From positions 1 to 23,988 of the forward strand of contig CANQSE010000003.1 in the NCBI GenBank assembly GCA_947626405.1: 23,988 nucleotides of DNA. The letters are read 5' to 3'. Within the stretch, counting starts at the first letter, position 1. Every line of letters begins with the position of its first letter. This stretch comes from an uncultured Acetatifactor sp. GTDB taxonomy: Bacteria; Bacillota; Clostridia; Lachnospirales; Lachnospiraceae. The notes under the pieces are model-generated. The model saw only the letters and a list, made by a program, of their open reading frames with translations. It did not search any database and had not been told where the DNA came from. Position numbers and translations under genes: made by a program. This document shows positions 14,976 to 23,848 of the stretch, piece after piece.

Positions 14976-17068
14976 TGACGGAGGAGATCGGCAAGGTTAA
15001 ACTTGACTACGGTAAATATTCCGGAGAGGATTATTACAGCGACGGAAGCGTTGAGGACGAGCTGCTTGAGATCGTCAGAAAAGTGCAGCCTGCGGATTAC
15101 GGACGTGTCATCGAAGAACGCAGAAGCTGGCCGGTTCTGTATCATCTGTCGCCCCTGCGGGAGAATATTGTGGACTGGCTGCCTATAGGGGCGTCTCACA
15201 GGGTGCTGGAGGTGGGAAGCGGCTGCGGTGCAATTACGGGGGCTCTTTCCCGCAAGGCGGGCAGCGTGACATGTGTTGACCTGTCAAAAAAGAGAAGTCT
15301 CATCAATGCCTACAGACACAGCGGATGCGAAAACATTACAATACATGTGGGAAATTTTAAGGATATTGAGCCTGATCTGCCTGCGGATTACGATTTTATC
15401 TGCCTGATCGGAGTATTTGAGTACGGACGTGCGTACATCGGAGGAGACAGGCCGTATGAGGAATTTCTCAAGATCATAAAAAGGCATCTTAAGCCCGGGG
15501 GAAGGATCATAATAGCTATTGAAAATCGTTACGGACTGAAATATTTCGCGGGCTGCAGCGAGGATCATCTTGGCACGTATTTTTCGGGTATTGAGAATTA
15601 CAGTGACAGTGACGTGGTGCGTACCTTTGGGCGGGCGGGACTTGAAAAAATTTTTAACGCCTGTGAAATTACGGAGTATTCTTTTTATTATCCCTATCCG
15701 GATTACAAATTTATGACAACTCTCTACAGTGACAGCCGTCTTCCGGCAAAGGGGGAGCTCTCCGATAATCTTAGGAATTTTGACAGGGACAGGATGCTTT
15801 TGTTTGACGAAAGGAGCGCCTTTGACGGCATAACTGAGGAAGGGCTTTTTCCCGTATTTTCAAATTCATATCTTGCGGTGATAGGGGAGCCCTTTGAGAC
15901 CGAATACGTCAAATATTCAAACGACAGGGCGGCGCAGTTTGGAATACGCACCGTAATATGCCGGGACAAAAAAGGCGGACATAAGGTAAAAAAATACCCT
16001 CTCGCGCAGGAGGCTCAGGAGCACGTAAGGGAAATGCAGTTTGCCTGTGAAAGCCTTAAGAAAAAATACGAAGGAGGCTTTCTTAATGTCGCGGATTGCA
16101 GCCTTTCAGAGGAGGACGGTGTCGTTTGTGCCGAGTTTGAATATGTACACGGCCGCCCGCTGTCAGAGCTGTTTGACGAGTGCCTTGAGAGAGGGGACAG
16201 TGAGGGCTTTCTTAAGCTTTTCAGAGAGTATATGAGGCGTATTGACTATAACGGTGATTTTCCCGCTTCGGATTATGATCTGATATTTTCAAATATTCTG
16301 GCGGATGGGGATATATGGACGCTTATAGATTACGAGTGGACCTTTGGAAAGCCGATTGCATCGAGGGAGATTGCTTTCAGGGCTGTCTGCTGCTATATGA
16401 TGGAGAGATCGGGGCGCAGTGTGCCGGAGGCTGACATAATTTTTGAGGAGCTTGGCATAACGCCTGAGGAGGCAGAAAAATATAGAGAGCGCGAGAGGGA
16501 ATTTCAGCAGTTTGTAACGGAAAATCGGCTTGCAATGGGACAGATCAGGGATCTTATCGGCTGCAGGGTGATGACGCCCTTAAAATGGCTCGGAAGGCAT
16601 CGCGACTCTGAACAGGTTGAGAGAGTGCAGATATACGAGGACAGGGGACGCGGCTTTAACGAGGAGGAATCGTATTTTGCGCGTGATGCTTACCAGGGCG
16701 AGGACCTCATTGAGCTTGATATTAAAACAGACGCACAGGTAAGAGCGGTTCGTATAGATCCGTCGTTTGACTGCTGTGTCGTGAGAATACGTGAGCTTAC
16801 CTTTAACGGGGAGAGGATTCCCGTAAACAGGAAGACATTTTCGTCAAACGGAAAAATATTTAACAAAGGTGAGTCGCGAGGCGGGGACGGAGTGATAAGC
16901 ATCGTATTTCCGACAGAGGATCCCAATATCAGCCTGTGTCTTGAGCGGCTTGAAAGACATGATGAAAACAGACTGCATGTGAACATGGAAATCATCAGGC
17001 TGTCCAGCGAAATTGCAGGGGATATTGCGGGTACCGCTGATGATAAAAGGCGTTTCGGACGTCGTTAA
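14975..17068 (+). CDS. Methyltransferase-kinase fusion, WbdD-like putative glycan chain terminator
   Basis: This 697-residue protein has an N-terminal class I SAM methyltransferase domain: motif I VLEVGSGCGAITG (77-89), the acidic VDLS near 102, IGVFEYGR and HLKPGGRIIIAIENRYGLKYF. A protein-kinase/APH-like domain follows (about 315-490). It shows a beta-3 style KVKKYPL (K337-K340), the hinge-like FEYVHGRPLSEL, a catalytic loop DLIFSNIL with D435 and N440, and a metal-binding D452 in LIDYEW. A C-terminal domain (about 530-697), probably beta-rich, has no motif I know. This order and length resemble WbdD of E. coli O8/O9a, which phosphorylates and methylates the chain end to stop elongation; WbdD, however, ends in a long coiled coil that is not seen here. 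Its place directly after a Wzt with a C-terminal glycan domain supports that role. The function is inferred from domains and context. Confidence 0.82.
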   Translation: MTEEIGKVKLDYGKYSGEDYYSDGSVEDELLEIVRKVQPADYGRVIEERRSWPVLYHLSPLRENIVDWLPIGASHRVLEVGSGCGAITGALSRKAGSVTCVDLSKKRSLINAYRHSGCENITIHVGNFKDIEPDLPADYDFICLIGVFEYGRAYIGGDRPYEEFLKIIKRHLKPGGRIIIAIENRYGLKYFAGCSEDHLGTYFSGIENYSDSDVVRTFGRAGLEKIFNACEITEYSFYYPYPDYKFMTTLYSDSRLPAKGELSDNLRNFDRDRMLLFDERSAFDGITEEGLFPVFSNSYLAVIGEPFETEYVKYSNDRAAQFGIRTVICRDKKGGHKVKKYPLAQEAQEHVREMQFACESLKKKYEGGFLNVADCSLSEEDGVVCAEFEYVHGRPLSELFDECLERGDSEGFLKLFREYMRRIDYNGDFPASDYDLIFSNILADGDIWTLIDYEWTFGKPIASREIAFRAVCCYMMERSGRSVPEADIIFEELGITPEEAEKYREREREFQQFVTENRLAMGQIRDLIGCRVMTPLKWLGRHRDSEQVERVQIYEDRGRGFNEEESYFARDAYQGEDLIELDIKTDAQVRAVRIDPSFDCCVVRIRELTFNGERIPVNRKTFSSNGKIFNKGESRGGDGVISIVFPTEDPNISLCLERLERHDENRLHVNMEIIRLSSEIAGDIAGTADDKRRFGRR

Positions 17069-17072
17069 GGAG
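17067..17072 (+). promoter_or_regulatory. Ribosome binding site supporting a TTG start
   Basis: AAGGAG spans the stop codon of the methyltransferase-kinase gene and lies six bases before TTG 17079. The competing in-frame ATG at 17040 and TTG at 17013 lie inside the upstream gene without a comparable site. Confidence 0.7.
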
Positions 17073-17078
17073 CATGGC

Positions 17079-19067
17079 TTGAACATAAAAAGAAGAATCA
17101 GGGAAGCGCTGACCGAAAATGAAAACAGAAAATACCGCCGTCTGCTTGATATGGTAAAGGTTTCATATCCGCAGTGGGCGGAGGAGACGGAAAAGCGCGC
17201 AAAGGACCCGGATGCGCAGACGCCCAATGACGGGGAAGATTACATCCTTATCTGCGCCTCAGTGGGAAAACTCCACAGTGATGCAAAAATAAATATCGAA
17301 AGTTATTTTATGACTCATCCCGAGGCGCAAATTCTTTACGGGGACGAGGATGTCTGGCCGGATGCGGGAAATTCAGGCGGTGTGGGGGAGCGTATGCTGC
17401 CATGGTTTAAGCCGGACTGGTCGCCCGATCTGCTTGACAGTTTTTTTTATTTTGGAAGCGTCATCGCCATGCGGAAAGAGTATGAGTCTCTTATAAAGGA
17501 GCCTGAAAATCTTAAGAGTGCCGGACTTTGCAAGTCCAGTGAAAGCGGCATAGATTACGCGGTGTCGTCACGGGAAGACTTTTTGACATGGCTTAGGCGA
17601 TGCCTGATGCAGGCGGGGGCATACGAAAAAGGAAACGGCTCTGTGGGACATGTCCCGGCAGTTATCTTTCACTGTAAGGATGAGGGTGAACAGGCGAAAT
17701 TCCGGGAATGGAGGGGCGCAAGCTGCGGCGGGGATCTAAAGGAAGCCGCCGTATCTGTGGTTATTCCGTCCAGGGACAACCCCGAAATGCTGGAAAAATG
17801 CGTAAGGAGCTGTCTTTTGGCTGCGGATGGCGTCTCTGAGGAAATTCTGATAATCGACAACGGAAGCAATGGTGATAACCGTGAAAAAATCGAAGGTATG
17901 ATAAAGCGCCTCGAAAGACAGGACATAAGGCTTCGCTATCTGTACCGCCCGATGGAATTTAACTTCTCGCGCATGTGCAATATCGGGGCTGCAAAGGCAG
18001 ACGGACGGTTCCTGCTTTTTTTAAACGACGATGTTGAGCTGTGCGAAAAGGGATGCGCAAGGAGGATGGCGGCAATGGCCCAAAGGCCTTATACCGGCGC
18101 AGTCGGAGTAAAGCTTTTGTATCCGGAATCAGGCAGGATCCAGCACGCGGGAATAACAAATCTCCCAATGGGACCTGTACACAAGCTTCAGTTCCTGGAT
18201 GATAACGAGTGCTATTATTATGGCGCAAACCGCGGAATGAGAAATGTGACGGCTGTGACGGCGGCGTGCCTTATGGTTGAGAAAAAGAAATTTCTCGACT
18301 GCGGCGGATTCTGTGAGGAGATGCCGGTGGCTTTTAACGACGTGGATCTTTGTTTTGCCCTTCATGAGGACGGTTACCGGAATGTGTGCCTGAACGACAC
18401 CTACGCGTACCATCACGAATCCTTCAGCCGTGGACAGGATGAATCGGCAGAGAAGCTTGAAAGACTTCTCGGGGAAAAGGAGACGCTTTATAAAAGACAT
18501 CCCGAAATGAAAGGTACTGATCCGTTTTATTCGGTTTATCTTAACCGCGACGGACTTGACACACGTATACGTCCGGCATATGTAACCGGAGGAAATAAGA
18601 TCCAGGAGGTTAAAAATACGCCGGGAAAATTCAGTATGATGGGCTACAGGCAGGATCCCTGCGCACTTGTGAGGATAGAGGACGTAAGGCGTGGCTTTAT
18701 CGGGGGGTACGGCGTTGCCCTGGGAGATAATAACGCGTGTTACGAATATATGCTGCTCCTGGGCAGGGAAGATAAACCGCAAGACGCAGACAAAGCAGAC
18801 GGCGCGGACAAAGCGGGCAGCGCGGGCGGCGATGTTTTGTATATTAGACTTAAGGGACAGTACAGGCCGGATCTGGAGGAAAACATGCCGGATCAGACAA
18901 ATGTTGGGCTTAGCGGTTTTGCTGTTAGGTTTTCGGACGGAATACTACCTGAAGGAAAGTACCGGATCGGGCTTGCGGTGAGAAACCGTGTGAGCCGGTT
19001 AAGGCTCTTTAACTGGAGCAATCGTTTTTTTGAGGTTCAAAACCGCGGACGCGGGATGGAGGAATAA
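17079..19067 (+). CDS. GT2-family glycosyltransferase with an incomplete N-terminal GT-like region
   Basis: This 662-residue cytoplasmic glycosyltransferase has a complete GT-A domain at about residues 225-470: VSVVIPSRDNPEMLEKCV, ILIIDNGSN, FNFSRMCNIGAAKA, the nucleotide-sugar/metal motif FLNDDVE (D317/D318), AVGVKLLYPESGRIQHAGI, VTAACLMVEKKKF and the acceptor-side FNDVDLCFALHEDGY. The N-terminal ~220 residues contain LYGDEDVWPDAG and PWFKPDWSPDLLDSFFYFGS, which match the back half of the first GT domain in dual-GT2 proteins, such as the neighbour at 19068; the front half with its own Rossmann motif is absent. A short Ala/Asp/Lys-rich low-complexity linker (18772-18834) leads to a beta-type C-terminal domain. 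TTG 17079 is the preferred start. The donor and linkage are unknown, though dTDP-rhamnose or dTDP-Fuc4N are plausible from context. Confidence 0.88.
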   Translation: MNIKRRIREALTENENRKYRRLLDMVKVSYPQWAEETEKRAKDPDAQTPNDGEDYILICASVGKLHSDAKINIESYFMTHPEAQILYGDEDVWPDAGNSGGVGERMLPWFKPDWSPDLLDSFFYFGSVIAMRKEYESLIKEPENLKSAGLCKSSESGIDYAVSSREDFLTWLRRCLMQAGAYEKGNGSVGHVPAVIFHCKDEGEQAKFREWRGASCGGDLKEAAVSVVIPSRDNPEMLEKCVRSCLLAADGVSEEILIIDNGSNGDNREKIEGMIKRLERQDIRLRYLYRPMEFNFSRMCNIGAAKADGRFLLFLNDDVELCEKGCARRMAAMAQRPYTGAVGVKLLYPESGRIQHAGITNLPMGPVHKLQFLDDNECYYYGANRGMRNVTAVTAACLMVEKKKFLDCGGFCEEMPVAFNDVDLCFALHEDGYRNVCLNDTYAYHHESFSRGQDESAEKLERLLGEKETLYKRHPEMKGTDPFYSVYLNRDGLDTRIRPAYVTGGNKIQEVKNTPGKFSMMGYRQDPCALVRIEDVRRGFIGGYGVALGDNNACYEYMLLLGREDKPQDADKADGADKAGSAGGDVLYIRLKGQYRPDLEENMPDQTNVGLSGFAVRFSDGILPEGKYRIGLAVRNRVSRLRLFNWSNRFFEVQNRGRGMEE

Positions 19068-21077
19068 ATGGCGGAAACGGATTACAGGGAAGCCTATGAG
19101 CAGGAACATATCAAATGCGCGGATCTGGCAGGTAGAGTGGCGGATCTTGAGGAAAAGTGCGAGGAGCTTCAATGGAAGCTTGACAGGATCAAAAAGAATC
19201 CGCTCTGGAAGCTTTTAAAGCCGCTGCGCAGCGGGATGAACTGGGTGATTAGACAGAAAGACCGCCTGGCAAACTGCGGAGGGCCGCGGGGAATCGTGAG
19301 CAAGCTGGGTTATAAAAAGCGAGAACGCGCCGCAATGCGGCAGTTTGGGACGGACAGCTTTCCGACTGAGGAACAGGCTGCGGCGGAGCGGGGAACAGTG
19401 TTTCCAAGGATGGTAAAGATCAGCATACTTGTCCCTCTCTGGAACAATAAAAGGGAGTTCCAGACTGACATGCTGGATTCTGTTATGAATCAGACCTATG
19501 AAAACTGGGAGCTTTGTCTGGCGGACGGTTCCGACAAGGATCACGCCTATATAGGAGAGATCTGCAGCGAATACGCGGCGCGGTCCGGCGGGAGGATTCT
19601 GTACAGGCATCTGGACAGAAACGGCGGAATTGCGGGAAATACCAACGCATGCCTTCAGATGGCTCACGGGGAGTACATCGGGCTGTTGGATCAGGACGAC
19701 ATACTTCATCCAAGCGTCCTCTACGAATACGTAAAGGCCATAAACGAGCAGGGAGCGGATTATCTTTACTGTGATGAAACCACCTTTAAAGGCGGCGATA
19801 TCAACCGGATGCTCACAATGCACTTTAAGCCGGATTATGCCCCTGACAATCTCAGGGCAAACAATTACATCTGTCATTTCAGTGTGTTTGCGAGGCATCT
19901 GCTTGACGGAAACGAGCTGTTTCGTACAAAGTTTGACGGAAGCCAGGATCATGATATGATTCTGCGCCTGACGGACAACGCCGAAAAGATTGTTCACGTG
20001 CCGAGACTAATGTATTACTGGCGCAGTCATTCCGGAAGCGTGGCATCGGGAATAGACGCGAAGCCCTATGCGGCAGAGGCGGCAAAGGGAGCCGTGGCGG
20101 AGCATTTGAAAAAACACGGTTTTGAAAACTTCAGGATCGAAAGCACCAGAGCGTTTGAAACCATTTTCAGGATCCGGTATCAGATTATCGGCAATCCCAA
20201 AATTTCAATAATTATCCCGAACAGGGATCATGCGGAGGATCTGCGCCGCTGCATCGGCTCCATACGTGAAAAATCCACGTACGACAACTATGAGATTGTG
20301 GTTGTTGAAAACAACAGCTCCTCGGAGGAGATTAAGGCTTATTACAGCGAGCTTCTGGGATTCAGCTACGAAGCGGCCGCAAAGGAACAGGGCACGGTGC
20401 TTCATGGTGAGGATAATATAACCATAGTTATTTATAAGGGAGAATTTAATTATTCCGCTGTAAATAACCTCGGTGTCAGTTTATCGTCGGGAGATTACGT
20501 GCTGCTTTTAAATAATGACACTGAAGTCATAACTGTCAACTGGATGGAGGAACTGCTCATGTATGCCCAGCGGGAGGACGTAGGCGCAGCAGGGGCAAAG
20601 CTTTATTATCCTGACAGGACAATTCAGCATGCGGGTGTGGTGATTGGGCTTGGAGCGCACAGGACCGCAGGACATACGCATTACAAACAGCCCCGTCAGA
20701 ATCTAGGCTATATGGGACGGCTCTGCTATGCCCAAAATGTGACTGCCGTGACAGGTGCATGTCTGCTTGTCAAAAAAAGCCTGTACCTGCAGGTGGGCGG
20801 TCTCGACGAAAAATTTGCCGTGTCATTAAATGACGTGGACTTTTGCCTGAAGCTGAGAGAAAAGGGACTGTTGAATGTCTTTACTCCGTTTGCCGAGCTG
20901 TATCATTACGAGTCTGTCTCGAGAGGTCTGGATGATAAAGGGGAGAAGGCTCTGCGCTACGAGAAGGAGTCGGAGCGTTTCAGGGAGAAATGGAAAGCGG
21001 CCCTGGATGCGGGCGATCCCTATTACAACCCTAACTTTTCTCTGGACAGGAGCGATTATTCCCTCAAAATTCAATAA
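19068..21077 (+). CDS. Dual-domain GT2 glycosyltransferase
   Basis: This 669-residue protein carries two GT-A domains in tandem. After an N-terminal coiled coil (about 8-45, DLEEKCEELQWKLDRIKKNP), GT domain 1 spans about 115-350. It has ISILVPLWNNKREF, the DxD motif LLDQDDI (D208, D210), YCDETTF, FKPDYAPDNLRANNYICHF and a catalytic-side GSQDHDMILRL. Domain 2 spans about 378-620, with ISIIIPNRDHAEDL, VVVENNSS, LLLNNDTE as the metal motif, AGAKLYYPDRTIQHAG, VTGACLLVKKSLY and LNDVDFCLKLRE. Such two-domain enzymes often add two different sugars, or make alternating linkages, in rhamnose-containing surface glycans. The ATG directly follows the previous stop and GGAGGAATAA provides the ribosome binding site. 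The upstream gene looks like a relative missing part of domain 1. Confidence 0.93.
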   Translation: MAETDYREAYEQEHIKCADLAGRVADLEEKCEELQWKLDRIKKNPLWKLLKPLRSGMNWVIRQKDRLANCGGPRGIVSKLGYKKRERAAMRQFGTDSFPTEEQAAAERGTVFPRMVKISILVPLWNNKREFQTDMLDSVMNQTYENWELCLADGSDKDHAYIGEICSEYAARSGGRILYRHLDRNGGIAGNTNACLQMAHGEYIGLLDQDDILHPSVLYEYVKAINEQGADYLYCDETTFKGGDINRMLTMHFKPDYAPDNLRANNYICHFSVFARHLLDGNELFRTKFDGSQDHDMILRLTDNAEKIVHVPRLMYYWRSHSGSVASGIDAKPYAAEAAKGAVAEHLKKHGFENFRIESTRAFETIFRIRYQIIGNPKISIIIPNRDHAEDLRRCIGSIREKSTYDNYEIVVVENNSSSEEIKAYYSELLGFSYEAAAKEQGTVLHGEDNITIVIYKGEFNYSAVNNLGVSLSSGDYVLLLNNDTEVITVNWMEELLMYAQREDVGAAGAKLYYPDRTIQHAGVVIGLGAHRTAGHTHYKQPRQNLGYMGRLCYAQNVTAVTGACLLVKKSLYLQVGGLDEKFAVSLNDVDFCLKLREKGLLNVFTPFAELYHYESVSRGLDDKGEKALRYEKESERFREKWKAALDAGDPYYNPNFSLDRSDYSLKIQ

Positions 21078-21102
21078 CACATGCTAGAAAGGTAAAAGGC
21101 AT

Positions 21103-22566
21103 ATGCTTTTTAATTCGGTCAATTTTATAACGGTATTTCTGCCGCTTTCTCTTTTGGGATGGTACTTGCTTCAGCGGCTTGAAAACGCCGTCTATGCAAA
21201 GATTTTTATGGTGTTTATGTCATTTTGGTTTTACGGAGCGTATAATCTGTCGTACCTCTGGATTTTACTGGCAAGCCTGTGTTTTAACTACGGTGTGAGT
21301 GCGCTTTTTGAGAGAGTTTCATCCGCCGGCGGGCGAGGGAGGCTGCTGGCTGCGGGTATTACAGGCAATCTCGGCCTGCTGTTTTATTTTAAATATTTCG
21401 ATTTTTTTATTGACAACTGCAATTATCTTCTGCATACGAATATCAGCCTGGAAAATATTGCGCTGCCTCTTGGCATCAGTTTTTTTACCTTTCAGCAGCT
21501 ATCATTCACCATAGAGAGATACAAGAGGGAAGCGCCTCATTATAATATTGCGGATTATGCCTTTTTTATCTGCTTTTTTCCGCAGCTTGTCGCCGGGCCC
21601 ATCGTTCTGCACAGCGAATTGATACCGCAGCTTCAAAAAAGGGAAAACAGGCGTCCGTCGTGGGAAAAATTCTACGACGGACTGTCGCTTTTCATCCTTG
21701 GTCTTGCAAAAAAGGTCCTGCTTGCGGATTCGCTTGCGATTCTTGTCAATGCCGAGTATGACAACATAAACATGCTTGACGTTCCCACCGCATGGATTGT
21801 GATCATCTGGTACATGGCTGAACTGTATTTTGATTTCAGCGGCTACTGCGACATGGCAAGAGGAATCGCGGGAATGTTCGGATTCTGGCTGCCGGAAAAC
21901 TTCAATTCGCCTTTTTACGCCGAATCCGTAAAGGATTTCTGGCGCAGGTGGCATATGACTCTGACGCGATTTCTCACCCGTTACATTTATATTCCCCTTG
22001 GCGGTAACAGAAAGGGAAAAGCCAGGCAATGCCTGAATCTTCTGATAGTTTTTCTCGTCAGCGGTCTCTGGCACGGGGCGAACTGGACGTTTGTGATATG
22101 GGGACTGATGCACGGTCTTGCGGCGGTTTTTGAGACGGTGTTTCCAAAGGTCAGATTCCGTAAAAAATGGGCTAACAGGCTGGTTACGTTTCTGTTCGTA
22201 ACTCTGTCCTTTTCGATTTTCAGGAGTGAATCACTTGCTCAGGCGGGTCTTTTGTGGAGAAAGCTTTTTACGTCGGGAAATCAGAAGGTGCTGTATGCGA
22301 TCTGCAATACCCTCATTCTGCCGGAAACCTTTGTATTGAGGAGAGCCGTTCAGATACTGGCTCCGGAGAAGATGAATTTGTTTTTCCTGTGCATCATGTT
22401 GTTTCTGTCGGCGGTTTCCTTTGTGCTTATATGCGGCAGGAAAGCGCAGGACTGGATAGAAAAAAACGGCTGCAGCATAAGGGGCACGCTGATTTTGGCG
22501 TTCCTTTTCACATGGTCTTTTATATCGCTGTCCCATGTAAGCGTTTTCCTGTATTTTAATTTTTAA
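21103..22566 (+). CDS. MBOAT-family membrane O-acyltransferase
   Basis: This 487-residue polytopic membrane protein belongs to the MBOAT family (AlgI/DltB/PatA-like), which passes acyl groups, commonly acetyl, across the membrane for attachment to exported glycans. Characteristic stretches are LPLGISFFTFQQLSFTIE, FFPQLVAGPIV, the DFSGYCDMARGIAGMFG segment, NFNSPFYAESVKDFWRRWHMTL, LTRYIYIPLGGNRKGKAR and the core motif VSGLWHGANWTFVIWGLMHG with H324 and H337, the two conserved histidines; the second fits the catalytic position. Length is typical for the family. The ribosome binding site is GAAAGGTAAAAGG just before the ATG. The next gene encodes an SGNH-like protein, the usual partner that completes the transfer outside the cell. 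Substrate is presumed to be the locus polysaccharide. Confidence 0.95.
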   Translation: MLFNSVNFITVFLPLSLLGWYLLQRLENAVYAKIFMVFMSFWFYGAYNLSYLWILLASLCFNYGVSALFERVSSAGGRGRLLAAGITGNLGLLFYFKYFDFFIDNCNYLLHTNISLENIALPLGISFFTFQQLSFTIERYKREAPHYNIADYAFFICFFPQLVAGPIVLHSELIPQLQKRENRRPSWEKFYDGLSLFILGLAKKVLLADSLAILVNAEYDNINMLDVPTAWIVIIWYMAELYFDFSGYCDMARGIAGMFGFWLPENFNSPFYAESVKDFWRRWHMTLTRFLTRYIYIPLGGNRKGKARQCLNLLIVFLVSGLWHGANWTFVIWGLMHGLAAVFETVFPKVRFRKKWANRLVTFLFVTLSFSIFRSESLAQAGLLWRKLFTSGNQKVLYAICNTLILPETFVLRRAVQILAPEKMNLFFLCIMLFLSAVSFVLICGRKAQDWIEKNGCSIRGTLILAFLFTWSFISLSHVSVFLYFNF

Positions 22567-22589
22567 TTATGGATGGAAATTAAGATAGA

Positions 22590-23711
22590 ATGGTGAATAA
22601 AATGGATAAACAAAACAAAGATAAGGCCATGTGGCTGAAACGTCTGGCGGGTACAATTGCAGCAATGTTTTTTCTGACCGCGATGACGGTGTGGATAATG
22701 GATCCCTTCTATCAATATCACGGACCAATACTGGGGAAGGCCGCGGTTTTGAACGACAGGGACAATCAGATGCCGGGCAGCATACGTAATTTCACATATG
22801 ACAGTATATTGGTGGGATCTTCCGTGGCGGAGAATTTTGACAGCGAATATCTTGATAACGCATACCAATGCAAGACTCTTAAAGTTATCAGAGCGTCAGG
22901 CTCTGTAGCTGATCTGCTGTATTATGTAAATATTGCACAGGAGCGTCATGAGCTTAAAAATATCTTCTGGTGCCTCGACGAGTTTGCGCTTACCGCCCCC
23001 GCCGAAGAAAAGCTTGACGGTGACGACACGCCGCGCTATCTCCACACTGCCTCCATCCTGGACGACATTCCTTATCTTTTTAACAAAGAGATTTTGTTCG
23101 AAACGATTCCGACTCAGCTTTATCTGTCGCGACAGGGCGTTAATGTGGGAGGAGATGCATATAACTGGGCGGATGGAAAAAATTTCAGCGCCGCTCAGGC
23201 CATGCTTGCATACGACAGGAGCGGAATACCCTCCGATACGATTATCGTCCCCAGGGGATGTCAGGAGGTTGAAAAGCAGCTTGAGGATAATCTGGCGCTT
23301 TTAGACGAACAGATCACGAGCCATCCCGAGATAACATATCGTTTCATTGTTCCGCCGTATTCGATGCTGTGGTGGGACTGCGCATACGTAAACGGCGAGC
23401 TGGAGCAGCGTGTGTACGTGACCGAAAAGGCGTCGGAGAGGCTGCTTGAACATGAAAATGTTGAAATATACTATTTTCAGGCTCTGAGAGAGGTGGTCGT
23501 CGATCTTGACAATTACATGGATATGATCCACTATTCGCCTGAGATCAACCAGCTTATGCTTGAGAAAATGACGACAGGTGAAAACAGGTTGACGGCGGAC
23601 AATAAGGAGGCTTTTTTTTCGGGGCTTTGGGAGCTTATTGAAGATATAACGAGCAGTGAGATTTTCCGGTATTATCCTGACGCCGCCGTGCTTAAAGTAT
23701 CCGGCGGGTGA
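22590..23711 (+). CDS. Membrane-anchored SGNH-like (DltD/AlgJ-type) partner of the MBOAT acyltransferase
   Basis: This 373-residue protein has a short cytoplasmic N-terminus, one membrane helix (about 20-38) and an extracellular domain. A block-I-like ILVGSSVAENF (S77/S78) provides the expected serine, and the C-terminal DMIHYSPEINQLML carries D311 and H314 in the D-x-x-H arrangement of SGNH enzymes. This matches the pattern of proteins that accept an acyl group from MBOAT partners and transfer it to glycans (AlgJ/AlgX, DltD). It follows the MBOAT gene after 23 bases. Two in-frame ATGs (22590 and 22602) are possible; neither has a strong ribosome binding site, and the longer form is given. 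Unlike the minus-strand SGNH-like gene at 4175, its catalytic triad residues appear intact. The acceptor and the exact acyl group are not visible from sequence. Confidence 0.85.
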   Translation: MVNKMDKQNKDKAMWLKRLAGTIAAMFFLTAMTVWIMDPFYQYHGPILGKAAVLNDRDNQMPGSIRNFTYDSILVGSSVAENFDSEYLDNAYQCKTLKVIRASGSVADLLYYVNIAQERHELKNIFWCLDEFALTAPAEEKLDGDDTPRYLHTASILDDIPYLFNKEILFETIPTQLYLSRQGVNVGGDAYNWADGKNFSAAQAMLAYDRSGIPSDTIIVPRGCQEVEKQLEDNLALLDEQITSHPEITYRFIVPPYSMLWWDCAYVNGELEQRVYVTEKASERLLEHENVEIYYFQALREVVVDLDNYMDMIHYSPEINQLMLEKMTTGENRLTADNKEAFFSGLWELIEDITSSEIFRYYPDAAVLKVSGG

Positions 23712-23737
23712 GTGTGCGCAGCGTCTTAAGAATTGTG

Positions 23738-23766
23738 TGGAATATTTTTAAAGCTTATGGTATAAT
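23738..23766 (+). promoter_or_regulatory. Extended -10 promoter for the phospho-sugar mutase gene
   Basis: TATAAT at 23761-23766 is preceded by TGG (TGgTATAAT), with a weak TGGAAT at 23738-23743 in the -35 position 17 bases upstream. Transcription would begin near 23773, giving a leader of about 75 bases before ATG 23849. No clear terminator for the polysaccharide operon is visible between 23711 and this promoter. Confidence 0.6.
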
Positions 23767-23848
23767 AATTCTGCGGGCGCAGACGCGGGAGCGGTGGACG
23801 GACGGCGCAAGCCAAAATAAAAGCTGCGCAGAAATGAGGTAGAGGGCG

